64,000 nucleotides of DNA. Source: Sulfurospirillum sp. Its GTDB lineage: Bacteria; Campylobacterota; Campylobacteria; Campylobacterales; Arcobacteraceae. The first letter of the stretch is position 1, and every line of letters starts with the position of its first letter. The stretch is taken from assembly GCA_030491005.1 (NCBI GenBank), contig JAKZMJ010000008.1:124001-188000 (forward strand), read 5' to 3'. A model generated the notes under the pieces. That model was not told the DNA's origin, ran no database searches, and saw only the letters and a program-made list of their open reading frames with translations. The position numbers and the translations under genes were made by a program. Below, one piece after another: positions 1 to 9,265 of the stretch.

Positions 1-58
1 TCCAAGAAATGTATTTATTATAAAAAACTTTTTTCATTATATAGAGCTTACCCATTCA

Positions 59-234
59 TTATACATATATAAAATCTCTTTTTTTATAGTGTTTTATAGT
101 GAGATTTATCAAGTCAAGTGATACAAAATTAACTTTGCTTACAAGTAAATTATTTGCCAACTTATCACTAATATTTAAAAAATCTAAACCACTTCTTTAT
201 TTTGTAAATAAGTTATAATATCAGTCTTTGCCAT
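59..234 (-). pseudogene. degenerate ORF, unrecognised
   Basis: Read leftward, an ATG at 234 opens a frame beginning MAKTDIITYLQNKE. One frameshift at about 190-195 then leads into a continuous coding-like frame (LDFLNISDKLANNLL...HYKKRDFIYV) that stops at 59-61. The frames join smoothly with a single base change, which suggests a decayed small gene. I do not recognise the product. It lies in the same scar as the transposase and toxin remnants. Chance open reading in AT-rich DNA remains possible. Confidence 0.25.
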
Positions 235-412
235 TAATAATTCTCTCAATATTTTAGTATATCATAATAGAAAACAAAGGGATACCTATTTATTTTGACA
301 TTAATCTTTTTTCTTAGGACGACTAGAATTTTATTTTATAGTTTTATCATCTATGTTCATTTGTAAAATTCTTTATAATCTTTTATCTATTGGTACACAA
401 GATGATAATAAC

Positions 413-478
413 TTATTTTCTTTTATTAAATCTAAATCTATCACTTGAATATTTATACTCCAAAGGATATTTAACCAT
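413..478 (-). pseudogene. transposase C-terminal remnant (REP-associated/IS200-like type)
   Basis: The leftward frame reads MVKYPLEYKYSSDRFRFNK before a stop at 413-415. The 'V-K-x-P-L-E-Y-x-Y-S-S' string is characteristic of the C-terminal part of REP-associated tyrosine transposases (Y1, COG1943 relatives), where it follows 'NPVKAG'. Only about 20 residues survive, and no catalytic HUH or Tyr region is visible nearby. This is a decayed mobile-element fragment. The assignment rests on one short motif. Confidence 0.4.
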
Positions 479-543
479 ACATTTATTGATTTTTGAAATA
501 TTATATGCTAAAGTATGGTAAATATAACAAGCAAGGCTTTAAA

Positions 544-759
544 ATGACTAAAAAAATGACAATAACACTTGAAGAAAGTTTTATAGATGAGTTAAGTGCT
601 ATTGCTTTAGATACAGGAAAAAAAAAGACACAAGTTATTAGAGAAGTACTTCAAGGTTATTTTGATGTAAATTCTGTAAGTAAAACAGTCCAAGACTATA
701 AAATGGGTACATTAAAAACTATATCACATAATGATGTCAAAGCTTCATTTGGATTATAA
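544..759 (+). CDS. ribbon-helix-helix antitoxin-type DNA-binding protein (orphan)
   Basis: This 71-residue protein begins MTKKMTITLEESFIDELSAI and continues with a helix-turn-helix 'GKKKTQVIREVLQGYF'. That is the beta-strand/two-helix pattern of ribbon-helix-helix (CopG/MetJ-type) repressors that act as antitoxins of RelE/ParE toxins. The ATG at 544 was chosen over a TTG at 493 because AAGG lies 8 bases upstream and the family fold starts at 'MTITLEE'. The 3' end overlaps the first codons of a truncated toxin frame, the usual overlap of a toxin-antitoxin operon. With the toxin gone, the protein is probably an orphan antitoxin or autorepressor. Confidence 0.7.
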   Translation: MTKKMTITLEESFIDELSAIALDTGKKKTQVIREVLQGYFDVNSVSKTVQDYKMGTLKTISHNDVKASFGL

Positions 760-817
760 TATCAAGTATGACCCAAAAGCTATAAAACAATCAAATAATC
801 TTAATTTATATCTTTAA
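749..817 (+). pseudogene. RelE/ParE-type toxin, N-terminal stub
   Basis: A TTG at 749, overlapping the antitoxin stop by 11 bases in another frame, opens DYNIKYDPKAIKQSNNLN. 'I-x-Y-D-P-K-A-x-K-Q' is typical of the first strand and helix of RelE/ParE-family ribonuclease or gyrase toxins. Similarity ends at about 805, exactly where the lepA 3' end begins, and the frame stops at 815-817. About 70 residues, including the catalytic part, are missing. The toxin is therefore dead, probably through a deletion that joined this scar to lepA. Confidence 0.5.
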
Positions 818-2593
818 AACTGCCATAAAAGCTTCTTGAGGCACATTTACTTTTCCTATTGCTTTCATTCTTTTCTTACCTGCTTTTTGTTTCTCTAATA
901 GTTTTCTCTTTCTTGTAATATCTCCACCATAACACTTAGCCGTTACATTTTTACCAGTTGATTTTACAGTCTCTCTTGCTATTATATTTGATCCAACAGA
1001 TGCTTGAATAGCTACTTCAAATAATTGCCTTGGAATTAGTTCTTTTAAAGCTTTTATAAACTCTCTTCCTTTTGGTACTGCTTTATTTTCTGGTACTATA
1101 ATAGATAAAGCATCAACAACATCACCAGCAACTCTAATATCTAGTTTTTGTAAAACACCTTCTCTAAAAGCAATAGGTTCATAATCAAAAGAAGCATATC
1201 CTTTTGTAGTTGATTTTAATTTATCATAAAAATCCATTACAATTTCATTCATAGGAATATCGTATTCTAATAAAACTCTTGTACCTATATAATCCATTTT
1301 AATCTGAATTCCTCTTTTATCATTCAAAAGTTTTATTACATTTCCTAAGAATTCATCAGGTACTAAAATAGTAGCTTTTACATAAGGTTCAAAAATAGTA
1401 TCAATATAATTAGGCTCAGGCAATTCACTTGGGTTTTGAATAAAGATTCTACTTCCATCTTTTTTAAGTACTTCATATACTACTGTTGGGGCAGTTGCTA
1501 TTAAATCAAGGTCAAATTCTCTCTCTAACCTTTCTTTAATAACTTCCATATGTAGCATTCCTAAAAAACCAGCCCTAAAACCACTTCCAAGTGCTGCTGA
1601 ACTTTCTGGTTCATAAGAAATTGAGCTATCATTTAATTTTAATTTATCTAAAGCTTCTCTTAGGTCTTCAAATCTATCTGTATCTATTGGATAAAGTCCT
1701 GCAAAAACAAAAGGTTTAGCTGGTTCAAAACCATCTATTATTTCTTTTGTTGGATTTTTTGCATCAGTTATTGTATCTCCAACTGCAATAATATCAACAG
1801 TTTTAATTCCAAGAACTACAATACCAATTTCACCTGTTTTAATCTCATTTGTACTTTCTTTTTTTAAAGGGTGGGGATACATTAAAGATAAGACTTGTTG
1901 TTCATGTTGGGTATTCATCATTCTTACAACTTGACCTTTTTTAATACTTCCTTCATAAACTCTAACAAGTGCTAAAGCTCCAAGGTAATTATCAAACCAT
2001 GAGTCATAAATCAAAGCTTTTGTAGAAGCTTCTTCATCACCTCTTGGAGCTGGAATTCTATTAATAATGGAATCAATTAAATCTTTAACGCCCAAGCCTG
2101 TTTTTGCAGAAATTAGATTGTGTTCTGTACAATCAAGCCCAATAGCTTCTTCAACTTCTTCTAATACTCGAATAGGATCAGCTGATGGTAAATCTATTTT
2201 ATTAACAACTGCCAATAATTCTAAATCATTTTCCATGGCTATATAAACATTTGCAATTGTTTGTGCTTCAACACCTTGGGTTGAATCTACAATTAATAAT
2301 GCCCCATCTGAAGATGCAAGTGACCTACTAACTTCATATGAAAAATCAACATGACCAGGAGTGTCTATTAGATTAAGAACATATTCTTGATTATCTTTGG
2401 TATATTTAAGCCTTACACTTTGAGCTTTAATAGTAATACCACGCTCTTTTTCTATATCCATAGTATCCATAACTTGTGCAGACATATCTCTGTTTGCTAC
2501 GGAGCCACATTCTTGAATAATTCTATCAGCAAGTGTAGATTTACCATGGTCGATATGAGCGATTATACTAAAATTTCTAATGTGTTTTTGCAA
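806..2593 (-). CDS. lepA: elongation factor 4 (LepA)
   Basis: LepA is a ribosome-binding GTPase that back-translocates or rescues stalled ribosomes and helps 30S maturation. The G1 loop AHIDHGKST lies at residues 12-20, followed by DTPGH and NKID motifs, EF-G-like domains and the LepA-specific C-terminal region rich in KRK ([15 protein letters not shown]). I place the start at TTG 2593 because AGGA sits 7 bases upstream and this gives the usual length (595 aa). A longer frame from GTG 2641 lacks a ribosome-binding site and adds 16 unconserved residues. The 3' end abuts the toxin scar. Confidence 0.95.
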   Translation of the reverse strand: MQKHIRNFSIIAHIDHGKSTLADRIIQECGSVANRDMSAQVMDTMDIEKERGITIKAQSVRLKYTKDNQEYVLNLIDTPGHVDFSYEVSRSLASSDGALLIVDSTQGVEAQTIANVYIAMENDLELLAVVNKIDLPSADPIRVLEEVEEAIGLDCTEHNLISAKTGLGVKDLIDSIINRIPAPRGDEEASTKALIYDSWFDNYLGALALVRVYEGSIKKGQVVRMMNTQHEQQVLSLMYPHPLKKESTNEIKTGEIGIVVLGIKTVDIIAVGDTITDAKNPTKEIIDGFEPAKPFVFAGLYPIDTDRFEDLREALDKLKLNDSSISYEPESSAALGSGFRAGFLGMLHMEVIKERLEREFDLDLIATAPTVVYEVLKKDGSRIFIQNPSELPEPNYIDTIFEPYVKATILVPDEFLGNVIKLLNDKRGIQIKMDYIGTRVLLEYDIPMNEIVMDFYDKLKSTTKGYASFDYEPIAFREGVLQKLDIRVAGDVVDALSIIVPENKAVPKGREFIKALKELIPRQLFEVAIQASVGSNIIARETVKSTGKNVTAKCYGGDITRKRKLLEKQKAGKKRMKAIGKVNVPQEAFMAVLKI

Positions 2594-2691
2594 GATTTTT
2601 TCCTGTAATTTAGAATGTTTATAGTGTTGTGATATTATCACAGAAAGATATTAGCATAAAATTAATTTTATTTAAATTTATATCAAGAAAG

Positions 2692-2723
2692 AATAGACTT
2701 TATTAAATAAAATAAAGTCTATT
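2692..2723 (-). terminator. hairpin downstream of ompA-like gene
   Basis: A perfect 13-bp stem (AATAGACTTTATT paired with AATAAAGTCTATT) encloses a 6-base loop, 13 bases beyond the stop of the OmpA-type gene. The U-tract on the leftward transcript is weak (TTC TTTCTTG), so termination may be partial, with lepA read through. It separates the porin gene from lepA, which is transcribed in the same direction. Confidence 0.5.
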
Positions 2724-2735
2724 AATATATAAAGC

Positions 2736-3782
2736 TTATTGTTTTACGCTTGCAGTTACTCTTCTATTTTGAGCTTTTCCTTCTTTTGTAGCATTTGAAG
2801 CTACTGGTCTTGACTCACCATATCCAATTGATTTTAATCTTGATTTATCTACATTTAATTTCTCTAAAGCTTGAACTGTAGCTTTTGCTCTTTTTTTAGA
2901 TAAATTTAAGTTATATTTTTCACTTGCATCTGAATCTGTATGTGCTTCAATATTTGCTTTTAATGAAGGATACTTATTCATAAAATTTGCAAATTTTTGA
3001 ATTTTTGATGAATAAGTTTTATCAATAACAGCACTATTTACTTTAAAATTAATACTTAAATTAACATTTAATGTACAACCATCTTGATCAACAATATTAC
3101 CAAAAGGAGTAGCTAAGCATTTATCATTAGAATTTAAAACACCATCTTTATCATCATCTAAAGGTTTAGCTTTTACTACTTCTTCTATTTTTTCTACTAT
3201 TACTATTTCTTCTTCTTTTTTGATTATAATTTTTTTAGGCTCTGGTGCATTAACTGCTTTTTTTCCAAAAGGAATAGCTAGACCTATATTATATAATAAA
3301 CTATTATCACCGTGATCTGTTTCAATTAAATGTCTAAGGTCTGTTTTTAAAGACATACCATTTGATATTTTATATTTTAACCCTATACCATAGTTTCCAA
3401 AAGGACTAGACTCATTTTTATATCTTTCTACATCAAAAAGTTCTACTCCAATCCCAATTAAAGCATATAAAGAAAAAGAATCACTTAATGGATAATCTTT
3501 TACTAAGTTAGCAAACACTCGTGTAACACCAGTATTTTGTTTAATCTTTTTGTATTTTATATTTTCAAGATTTCTAAAAAAACCAACTTCAATTTGATCA
3601 AAAATAGAATCATCTAAATTAAAACCTAAACCTAAACCAGCATTAGCATAGTCTCTATCTAAATCCATATTTCCTTCTGTATAAACTCCACCAAACATAG
3701 GAGTAACCTCATATTTATAATCACTACTTGATGCTAATGCAACACTAGCACATAATAAACTTGATAGTAATATCTTTTTCAT
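2736..3782 (-). CDS. OmpA-family outer-membrane protein
   Basis: A 348-residue protein with a signal peptide (MKKILLSSLLCASVALAS), an N-terminal beta-barrel of about 170 residues, and a linker with a lysine/glutamate-rich stretch. A thrombospondin type-3-like calcium motif follows (DDDKDGVLNSNDKC, near residue 207). The C-terminal OmpA peptidoglycan-binding domain covers about residues 245-348 and includes NIEAHTDSDASEKYN and NRRV. It should anchor the outer membrane to the cell wall. The barrel-TSP3-OmpA arrangement is common in Campylobacterota. It is monocistronic, with a hairpin after the stop. Confidence 0.9.
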   Translation of the reverse strand: MKKILLSSLLCASVALASSSDYKYEVTPMFGGVYTEGNMDLDRDYANAGLGLGFNLDDSIFDQIEVGFFRNLENIKYKKIKQNTGVTRVFANLVKDYPLSDSFSLYALIGIGVELFDVERYKNESSPFGNYGIGLKYKISNGMSLKTDLRHLIETDHGDNSLLYNIGLAIPFGKKAVNAPEPKKIIIKKEEEIVIVEKIEEVVKAKPLDDDKDGVLNSNDKCLATPFGNIVDQDGCTLNVNLSINFKVNSAVIDKTYSSKIQKFANFMNKYPSLKANIEAHTDSDASEKYNLNLSKKRAKATVQALEKLNVDKSRLKSIGYGESRPVASNATKEGKAQNRRVTASVKQ

Positions 3783-3842
3783 TTTTTTCCTTAAGCATTT
3801 TAATATCGCAATTATAACATAAAATAAATAAAAAAATGTTTT

Positions 3843-4772
3843 TTATGTAAATATTGTTGTAACAGATTCATTATTTTGAATTCTTTGTATAGTTTGGGCT
3901 AGCATTTCTGATGAACTTAATACTGTGATTTTATCACATTGCTCTTTTATTGGAATTGTATCTGAGATAATAAGTTCATCTAATTGTCCATTATTTAATT
4001 TTTCATATGCCGTTCCAGATAATACCCCATGTGTACAACATGCCATAACAGAATTTGCACCCATTTTTTTAAGTGCAAGGGCTGCTTTAACTAAAGTTCC
4101 AGCAGTATCAACAATATCATCAACTAAGATAATATCTTTGCCTTTTACATTTCCTATTATATTCATAACTTCAGCTTCGTTTGCTTTTTCTCTTCTTTTA
4201 TCAACAATTACTAAATCATAGTTTAATTTTTTTGCATAAGACCTAGCTCTAGCAACTCCACCTATATCAGGACTTGCTATAACTGGATTTTTTAATTTTT
4301 TAGCTTTTATATAATCTACAAAAATTATAGAACCAAATAAATTATCAACAGGAATATTAAAAAAACCTTGTATTTGAGCTGCATGTAAATCTATAGTAAT
4401 CACCCTATGAACTCCAGCTTTTTCTAACATATCAGCTGTTAATTTAGCTGTAATTGGAACTCTAGGAGCTGCTTTTCTATCTTGCCGTGCATAACCATAA
4501 TAAGGCATAACAGCAGAAATAGATTTTGCACTAGAGCGTTTAAGTGCATCAACCATAATCAACAACTCCATTAAAGTATCATTAGCAGGTGAACAAGTTG
4601 CTTGAACGATAAACACATCTTGTCCTCTTACACTTTCTTTAATTTGAACTGAAATTTCTCCATCACTAAACTTAGTTAAAGTAGCTTCCCCTACTTCTAC
4701 ATTTAGGTATTTACCTATTTTTTTGGTTAGTTCTACATTTGCTGATCCACTAAAAAGTTTAAAAGTTGACAT
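3843..4772 (-). CDS. prs: ribose-phosphate pyrophosphokinase
   Basis: Makes PRPP from ribose 5-phosphate and ATP for nucleotide, histidine and tryptophan synthesis. At 309 residues it has the normal class I length. Motifs include the catalytic flexible-loop region YGYARQDRKAAPR, the metal-binding DLHAAQIQGFF, and the PRPP-binding loop VDDIVDTAGTL. The start MSTFKLFSGSAN matches the family N-terminus. Gaps of about 60-70 bases on both sides suggest its own transcript. Confidence 0.97.
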   Translation of the reverse strand: MSTFKLFSGSANVELTKKIGKYLNVEVGEATLTKFSDGEISVQIKESVRGQDVFIVQATCSPANDTLMELLIMVDALKRSSAKSISAVMPYYGYARQDRKAAPRVPITAKLTADMLEKAGVHRVITIDLHAAQIQGFFNIPVDNLFGSIIFVDYIKAKKLKNPVIASPDIGGVARARSYAKKLNYDLVIVDKRREKANEAEVMNIIGNVKGKDIILVDDIVDTAGTLVKAALALKKMGANSVMACCTHGVLSGTAYEKLNNGQLDELIISDTIPIKEQCDKITVLSSSEMLAQTIQRIQNNESVTTIFT

Positions 4773-4844
4773 ATTCTTCCTTGAATTCTTGTTTTAAAAG
4801 GTGATTTTATCTAAAATCTTCTTAAGTAAACAATGTTTAGAGTA

Positions 4845-5879
4845 TCATTTCGTTGATATAATCCAACCAGAACCAAGAACTTTATCATTTTTATAAAAAA
4901 CAGCAAGTTGTCCAGATGCAACTCCAAACACAGGATTCTCTAAATATACCCTAGCCTTTCCATCTTCTATAAGTACTTTACATGGAGTTGTTTGTGATCT
5001 ATATCTTAATTTTACACCACATTGCATTGTTGTATCATTTACATACATATTTAAATCATTTAGAATTACTTCATTTATTTCAAGAACTTCTTTTTTCCCA
5101 ACTACAATAGTATTATCTTTTGGATTTAATTCTTTTACAAAATGTGGTTCGTGAGCACCTTTAACTGTAAAACCTCTTCGTTTACCAATTGTATAGTGCA
5201 TATAACCTTTATGCTCACCTACAACATTTCCATTTGTATCTAAAACTTTTCCAGGAAGATCAATATTTGCATGTCTTTTTATTACATCTGTATATACATT
5301 TTCTACAAAACAAATTTCTTGAGATTCATTTTTTAATGTAATTTTTTTATATGCACTATCTAATGATGCACCAAATTTAACTATATCTTCTTTTTTATAA
5401 GTACTAAGTGGAAATAGCATAAAAGGCAAAGCTTCTTTGTCAACTTGAGATAAAAAATAACTTTGATCTTTTGTTTTATCATCTGCTTCATATATGAACT
5501 TACCATCTGTTTTAGCATAATGTCCAGTTGCTAAATAAGTACAATTATTCTCTTTTGCAAACTTTAACATTTCACCAAATTTTATTTGTTTATTACATTT
5601 TACACAAGGATTTGGAGTTGTACCTTCAAGATAAGAGTTAACAAAATAATCATATATTTCACTTGTAAATTTATCAGCTAAGTCTAAAATATGATATTTT
5701 ATATTTAAAAACTTCGCAACATCTTTTATATAAGATAGATTTCTTTCATGATATCCATCTGTTCTATTATGAAGTTTTAAATAAACTCCTTCAACTTCAT
5801 AATTATCTTTTTGTAACATATAAGCTGTAACTGAAGAATCTATTCCTCCACTCATACCCACCATAATTTTCTTTTTCAT
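4845..5879 (-). CDS. mnmA: tRNA 2-thiouridine(34) synthase MnmA
   Basis: Transfers sulfur to U34 of Lys, Glu and Gln tRNAs. The PP-loop GMSGGIDSSV (residues 8-17) adenylates U34. The two catalytic cysteines are in NPCVKCN and in SQEICFVE. A C-terminal beta-barrel ends in LGSGWI. Length (344 aa) is normal for Campylobacterota. Its start overlaps the folK stop by 4 bases (ATGA), indicating translational coupling. Confidence 0.96.
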   Translation of the reverse strand: MKKKIMVGMSGGIDSSVTAYMLQKDNYEVEGVYLKLHNRTDGYHERNLSYIKDVAKFLNIKYHILDLADKFTSEIYDYFVNSYLEGTTPNPCVKCNKQIKFGEMLKFAKENNCTYLATGHYAKTDGKFIYEADDKTKDQSYFLSQVDKEALPFMLFPLSTYKKEDIVKFGASLDSAYKKITLKNESQEICFVENVYTDVIKRHANIDLPGKVLDTNGNVVGEHKGYMHYTIGKRRGFTVKGAHEPHFVKELNPKDNTIVVGKKEVLEINEVILNDLNMYVNDTTMQCGVKLRYRSQTTPCKVLIEDGKARVYLENPVFGVASGQLAVFYKNDKVLGSGWIISTK

Positions 5880-6358
5880 TTACTCATCCTTTGTAAAGGT
5901 ATAACAACAGACTGTCTTTCATGCCAAAATTTATGAGGAACGATTAGTTTTTTCGTATGAATTTTTTTATTATGAAAAAAAATTATATCAATATCTAAAG
6001 TTCTAGCAGCATTTTTAAAAGAGCGTTTTCTTTTGAACCTATTTTCTAATCTTTGCATATTTTTTAAAAAATCATTTGGACATAGATTAGTTTTAAGTAA
6101 AATTATACCATTTAAAAAGTCTTTTTGTTCATAAAATCCAAAAGGTGGATTTAATAATAATGGTGAAGTTTCAACAATATCAAATCTTGAGTCTTTTACT
6201 AAGTTTAAAAATAGTTTATTTAATGTTTTATGTACATTACCTATATTACCACCTATTCCTATACTTACTAAGTATTTTTTTGAAGACTTATTCTTTAGCT
6301 TATATGGGTAGTTTTTATTGAAATATAATACTAAATTTTTATTTATATTTTGCTTCAT
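5876..6358 (-). CDS. folK: HPPK, 6-hydroxymethyl-dihydropterin diphosphokinase
   Basis: Folate synthesis: pyrophosphorylates 6-hydroxymethyl-7,8-dihydropterin. The family signature appears as SIGIGGNIGNVHKTL near residue 31. The metal-binding and catalytic segment RTLDIDIIFF follows a basic loop (RFKRKRSFKNAARTLD). The 30-residue N-terminal lead-in is longer than the core. The protein is 160 aa, as usual in this phylum. It overlaps mnmA by 4 bases and lies 75 bases after the peptidase gene, in the same direction. Confidence 0.9.
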   Translation of the reverse strand: MKQNINKNLVLYFNKNYPYKLKNKSSKKYLVSIGIGGNIGNVHKTLNKLFLNLVKDSRFDIVETSPLLLNPPFGFYEQKDFLNGIILLKTNLCPNDFLKNMQRLENRFKRKRSFKNAARTLDIDIIFFHNKKIHTKKLIVPHKFWHERQSVVIPLQRMSK

Positions 6359-6433
6359 TGTTATTTTATTTTATACATATAATTAGGTAAAATATACTAG
6401 ACTAATATAGTAGTGTATATTTTTCATTGTTTT

Positions 6434-7459
6434 TTATAATATTTTTGCTTTATTATTTAGCATAAGTATATTATCTTCTATACGAACACCAAACTCATCT
6501 GGAAGATAAATGCCAGGTTCAATTGTAAATACCATATTTTCTTCGATAATAACATCACTTTTTGAATTTATATTTGGAAACTCATGAATATCAAGACCAA
6601 CTCCATGTCCAGTAGAATGTATAAAATACTTTCCATAACCAGCTTTTTCAATTACTTCACGTGCAAGTTTATCTATTTCTGAAGCTTTCATTCCTACTCT
6701 TGCTTTTTTTATAGCAGTTTCTTGTGCTTTTAAAACTATGTCATATATTTTTTGATGCTTATTTTTTTTAAATTTTTGTTTTCTTTCAAATGAAAAACTA
6801 TCAAAATCAACAAAAGAAGTACAAGTTCTATCTGAGCAGTATCTTTTGTATTTAATACCAGAGTCAACAAGCAATAAATCATTTTTCTTTAATTTTTTAC
6901 TAGAAGCTAAGGCATGGGGTTTTGCTGAGTTTTTGTTTATTGCTATAATTGGATTAAAGCTAAGCTCATATTCACCCATATTACTCATCTTTTCTTTTGC
7001 TTTAAAATTTAAAAATTTTTCATCTTTTTTAAATCCACTTTTTTGTATATAAGCAGCTAAGTTTTTAAATCCTTCTTTTCCAAGTATTGATGCTTTTTTT
7101 AAAAGTATTATCTCATCATTTGTTTTAATCATTCTTTTTAATTTTGAAAAATTTTGTTTATTTATAAATTTTGTTTTTAAGTTTGATGTCATACTCAAAT
7201 ATTTTTCATAAGAAAAGTCATTAGAATCAAAAATAATCTTTTTTATTTTATTATTTTTTATTAATTCTTTAGTACTTTTTACCAAATCTGAACTTTCAAT
7301 AACTTCACAATTTTTACAATACTGTTTTGCTTCTAAAGCATATCTTGAATCTGTTATAAAAAAAGACTCACTGCCTAAACTTAAAAAAATAACATTATCA
7401 CATGAGAAATTACACTCATAATAAATAGCATTTTCATTTATTAAAATATAGTTATTCAT
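6434..7459 (-). CDS. M24-family Xaa-Pro aminopeptidase/dipeptidase
   Basis: A 341-residue cytoplasmic metallopeptidase. The small N-terminal creatinase-like domain is followed by the pita-bread catalytic domain with all five metal ligands in place: two Asp in LLVDSGIKYKRYCSDRTCT, His in HSTGHGVGLDIHE, and two Glu in FTIEPGIYLP and GVRIEDN. This pattern fits PepP/PepQ-type proline peptidases. The ATG at 7459 has AAAGGT about 8 bases upstream. It is divergent from aroQ, and the 70-base gap between them must hold both promoters. Confidence 0.88.
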   Translation of the reverse strand: MNNYILINENAIYYECNFSCDNVIFLSLGSESFFITDSRYALEAKQYCKNCEVIESSDLVKSTKELIKNNKIKKIIFDSNDFSYEKYLSMTSNLKTKFINKQNFSKLKRMIKTNDEIILLKKASILGKEGFKNLAAYIQKSGFKKDEKFLNFKAKEKMSNMGEYELSFNPIIAINKNSAKPHALASSKKLKKNDLLLVDSGIKYKRYCSDRTCTSFVDFDSFSFERKQKFKKNKHQKIYDIVLKAQETAIKKARVGMKASEIDKLAREVIEKAGYGKYFIHSTGHGVGLDIHEFPNINSKSDVIIEENMVFTIEPGIYLPDEFGVRIEDNILMLNNKAKIL

Positions 7460-7538
7460 ATATTTACCTTTAAATTTAATTGTAATTAACTTAAATTTTA
7501 ATATAATCTTAGCAAAATTTAACTAAGGAATGAGAATT

Positions 7539-8036
7539 ATGAAAATAGCAGTTATACAAGGTCCCAATTTAAATATGTTAGGTATTAGAGAACAACACAT
7601 TTATGGTCCTATGACATTAGAACAACTACATACACAATTAAAAGCAAGTGCTAAAGAAAACAATGTTGAATTAGAATTTTTTCAATCAAACCTAGAAGGT
7701 GAACTTGTAGATAGAATACAAGAATGTTTAGGTACGGTTGATGGTATTTTAATCAATCCTGCTGCTTATTCACACACTTCAATAGCCATTAAAGATGCCC
7801 TAAGTGCTATTAATCTTCCAGTAGTTGAAGTGCATATTTCAAATATTTATAAAAGAGAAGAATTTAGACAAAAAAGTATAACAGCATCTGCATCAACAGG
7901 AGTTATAACTGGTTTTGGTCCATTTGGTTATCATTTGGGTTTAATATCATTAAGCCAAATTATAAGTGAAGTACAAGCAAGTCAAGAAGTAAATGTAGAA
8001 AATAGTGAAAAGTTAGAAAATGAACCAAAATCTTAA
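7539..8036 (+). CDS. aroQ: type II 3-dehydroquinate dehydratase
   Basis: Third step of the shikimate pathway. It shows the type II dodecameric enzyme motifs: QGPNLNMLG, the active-site Tyr in [22 protein letters not shown] with the catalytic His, and EVHISN. I prefer ATG 7539 over 7530 because AAGGA lies 9 bases upstream of it but touches the earlier ATG. The result is 165 aa with an acidic C-terminal tail of about 20 residues beyond the core. The stop overlaps the mqnF start by one base (TAATG). Confidence 0.94.
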   Translation: MKIAVIQGPNLNMLGIREQHIYGPMTLEQLHTQLKASAKENNVELEFFQSNLEGELVDRIQECLGTVDGILINPAAYSHTSIAIKDALSAINLPVVEVHISNIYKREEFRQKSITASASTGVITGFGPFGYHLGLISLSQIISEVQASQEVNVENSEKLENEPKS

Positions 8037-9265
8037 TGCAAATCATTAGTGCTTCATGGATAATAACTTGTGACAAGAACAATAGTATCATTAAAAATGG
8101 TGCTATTGTTTATGATAAAAAAATTATTGATATTGATACATTAGATAATATTAAAAATAAATATCCCAAGACTAAAATAAAAAACTTAAAAGAAAATTCC
8201 GTAATAATGCCAGGACTAATTAATTCTCATGTGCATATGGAATTCTCATCAAATACCACTAGCTTAAAATATGGTAACTTTATAACATGGCTTAATAGTG
8301 TTATAAAAGAGCGAGAGAATATAAGTTTAAAATCAACATCTAAGCTAATATCTCAAAAATTAGATTTTATGAAAAAAACAGGTACTACAAGCATAGGGGC
8401 TATTTCTTCATATTCTTATGATTTACAAGCTTGTTTAAACTCACCTCTTAATACAGTTTTTTTCGTAGAAGCAATAGGTAGTAAAGCAGATATGATTGAT
8501 ACTTTATTTAGTGATTTTAAGGCAAGACTAAAAGAAGTACAAAGCCATAAAAGTGATAATTTTATTCCTGCAATTGCTATACACTCACCATATTCAGTCC
8601 ATCCTTTTTTAATAAGGGAGTGTTTAAATATAGCAAGAAAAGAAAATCTAGCAGTTAGTTCTCATTTTTTAGAATCTCCTGAAGAATTTGAATGGTTACA
8701 TCATAATAAGGGTGCTTTTTTAAGTTTCTTACAAAAATTATTAGGACAAAATAAGGCTATTAGTAAACCACTAGAATTTTTAAATCAATTTAAAAATATA
8801 AAAGATTTATCTTTTACACATTGTGTTGAAGCTTCAAATAATGATTTAGAAAAAATAAAAGACTTAAATGCTACAATTATTCATTGTCCAACATCTAATA
8901 GATTATTAAATAATACAAAACTAAATATTGAAAATTTAAAAGATTATGATTTGAAGTTTTCTTTAGGAACAGATGGTTTAAGTTCTTCTAATTCTTTGTC
9001 TATGTTTGATGAGCTAAGAAATGCCTTGATGATACATGAGAATATTAATCTAAATGATTTATCAAATACATTACTAAAATCAGCTACAAAAAATTCTGCT
9101 TTAGCACTTGGATTAAACAAAGGTGAATTATCACAGAATAAAGATGCTGATTTTATTTGTATATCCTTGCCTGATATAGTTTTGGATAAGAATTTATTAG
9201 CTATAAATATAATACTACATACAAAATATGTAGAAAATACAATAATAGGAGGAAAAAATGTTTGA
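8036..9265 (+). CDS. mqnF: aminodeoxyfutalosine deaminase
   Basis: An amidohydrolase of 409 residues in the clade of H. pylori HP0267. That enzyme deaminates 6-amino-6-deoxyfutalosine to futalosine in the alternative menaquinone pathway. Metal ligands and landmarks are GLINSHVHMEF, AIHSPYSVHP, SSHFLES, FTHCVE and LGTDGLSSSNSLSMFDELR. Translation is coupled to aroQ (1-base overlap) and to sppA (8-base overlap). A chlorohydrolase or other deaminase is the alternative, but phylum and context favour MqnF. Confidence 0.82.
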   Translation: MQIISASWIITCDKNNSIIKNGAIVYDKKIIDIDTLDNIKNKYPKTKIKNLKENSVIMPGLINSHVHMEFSSNTTSLKYGNFITWLNSVIKERENISLKSTSKLISQKLDFMKKTGTTSIGAISSYSYDLQACLNSPLNTVFFVEAIGSKADMIDTLFSDFKARLKEVQSHKSDNFIPAIAIHSPYSVHPFLIRECLNIARKENLAVSSHFLESPEEFEWLHHNKGAFLSFLQKLLGQNKAISKPLEFLNQFKNIKDLSFTHCVEASNNDLEKIKDLNATIIHCPTSNRLLNNTKLNIENLKDYDLKFSLGTDGLSSSNSLSMFDELRNALMIHENINLNDLSNTLLKSATKNSALALGLNKGELSQNKDADFICISLPDIVLDKNLLAINIILHTKYVENTIIGGKNV

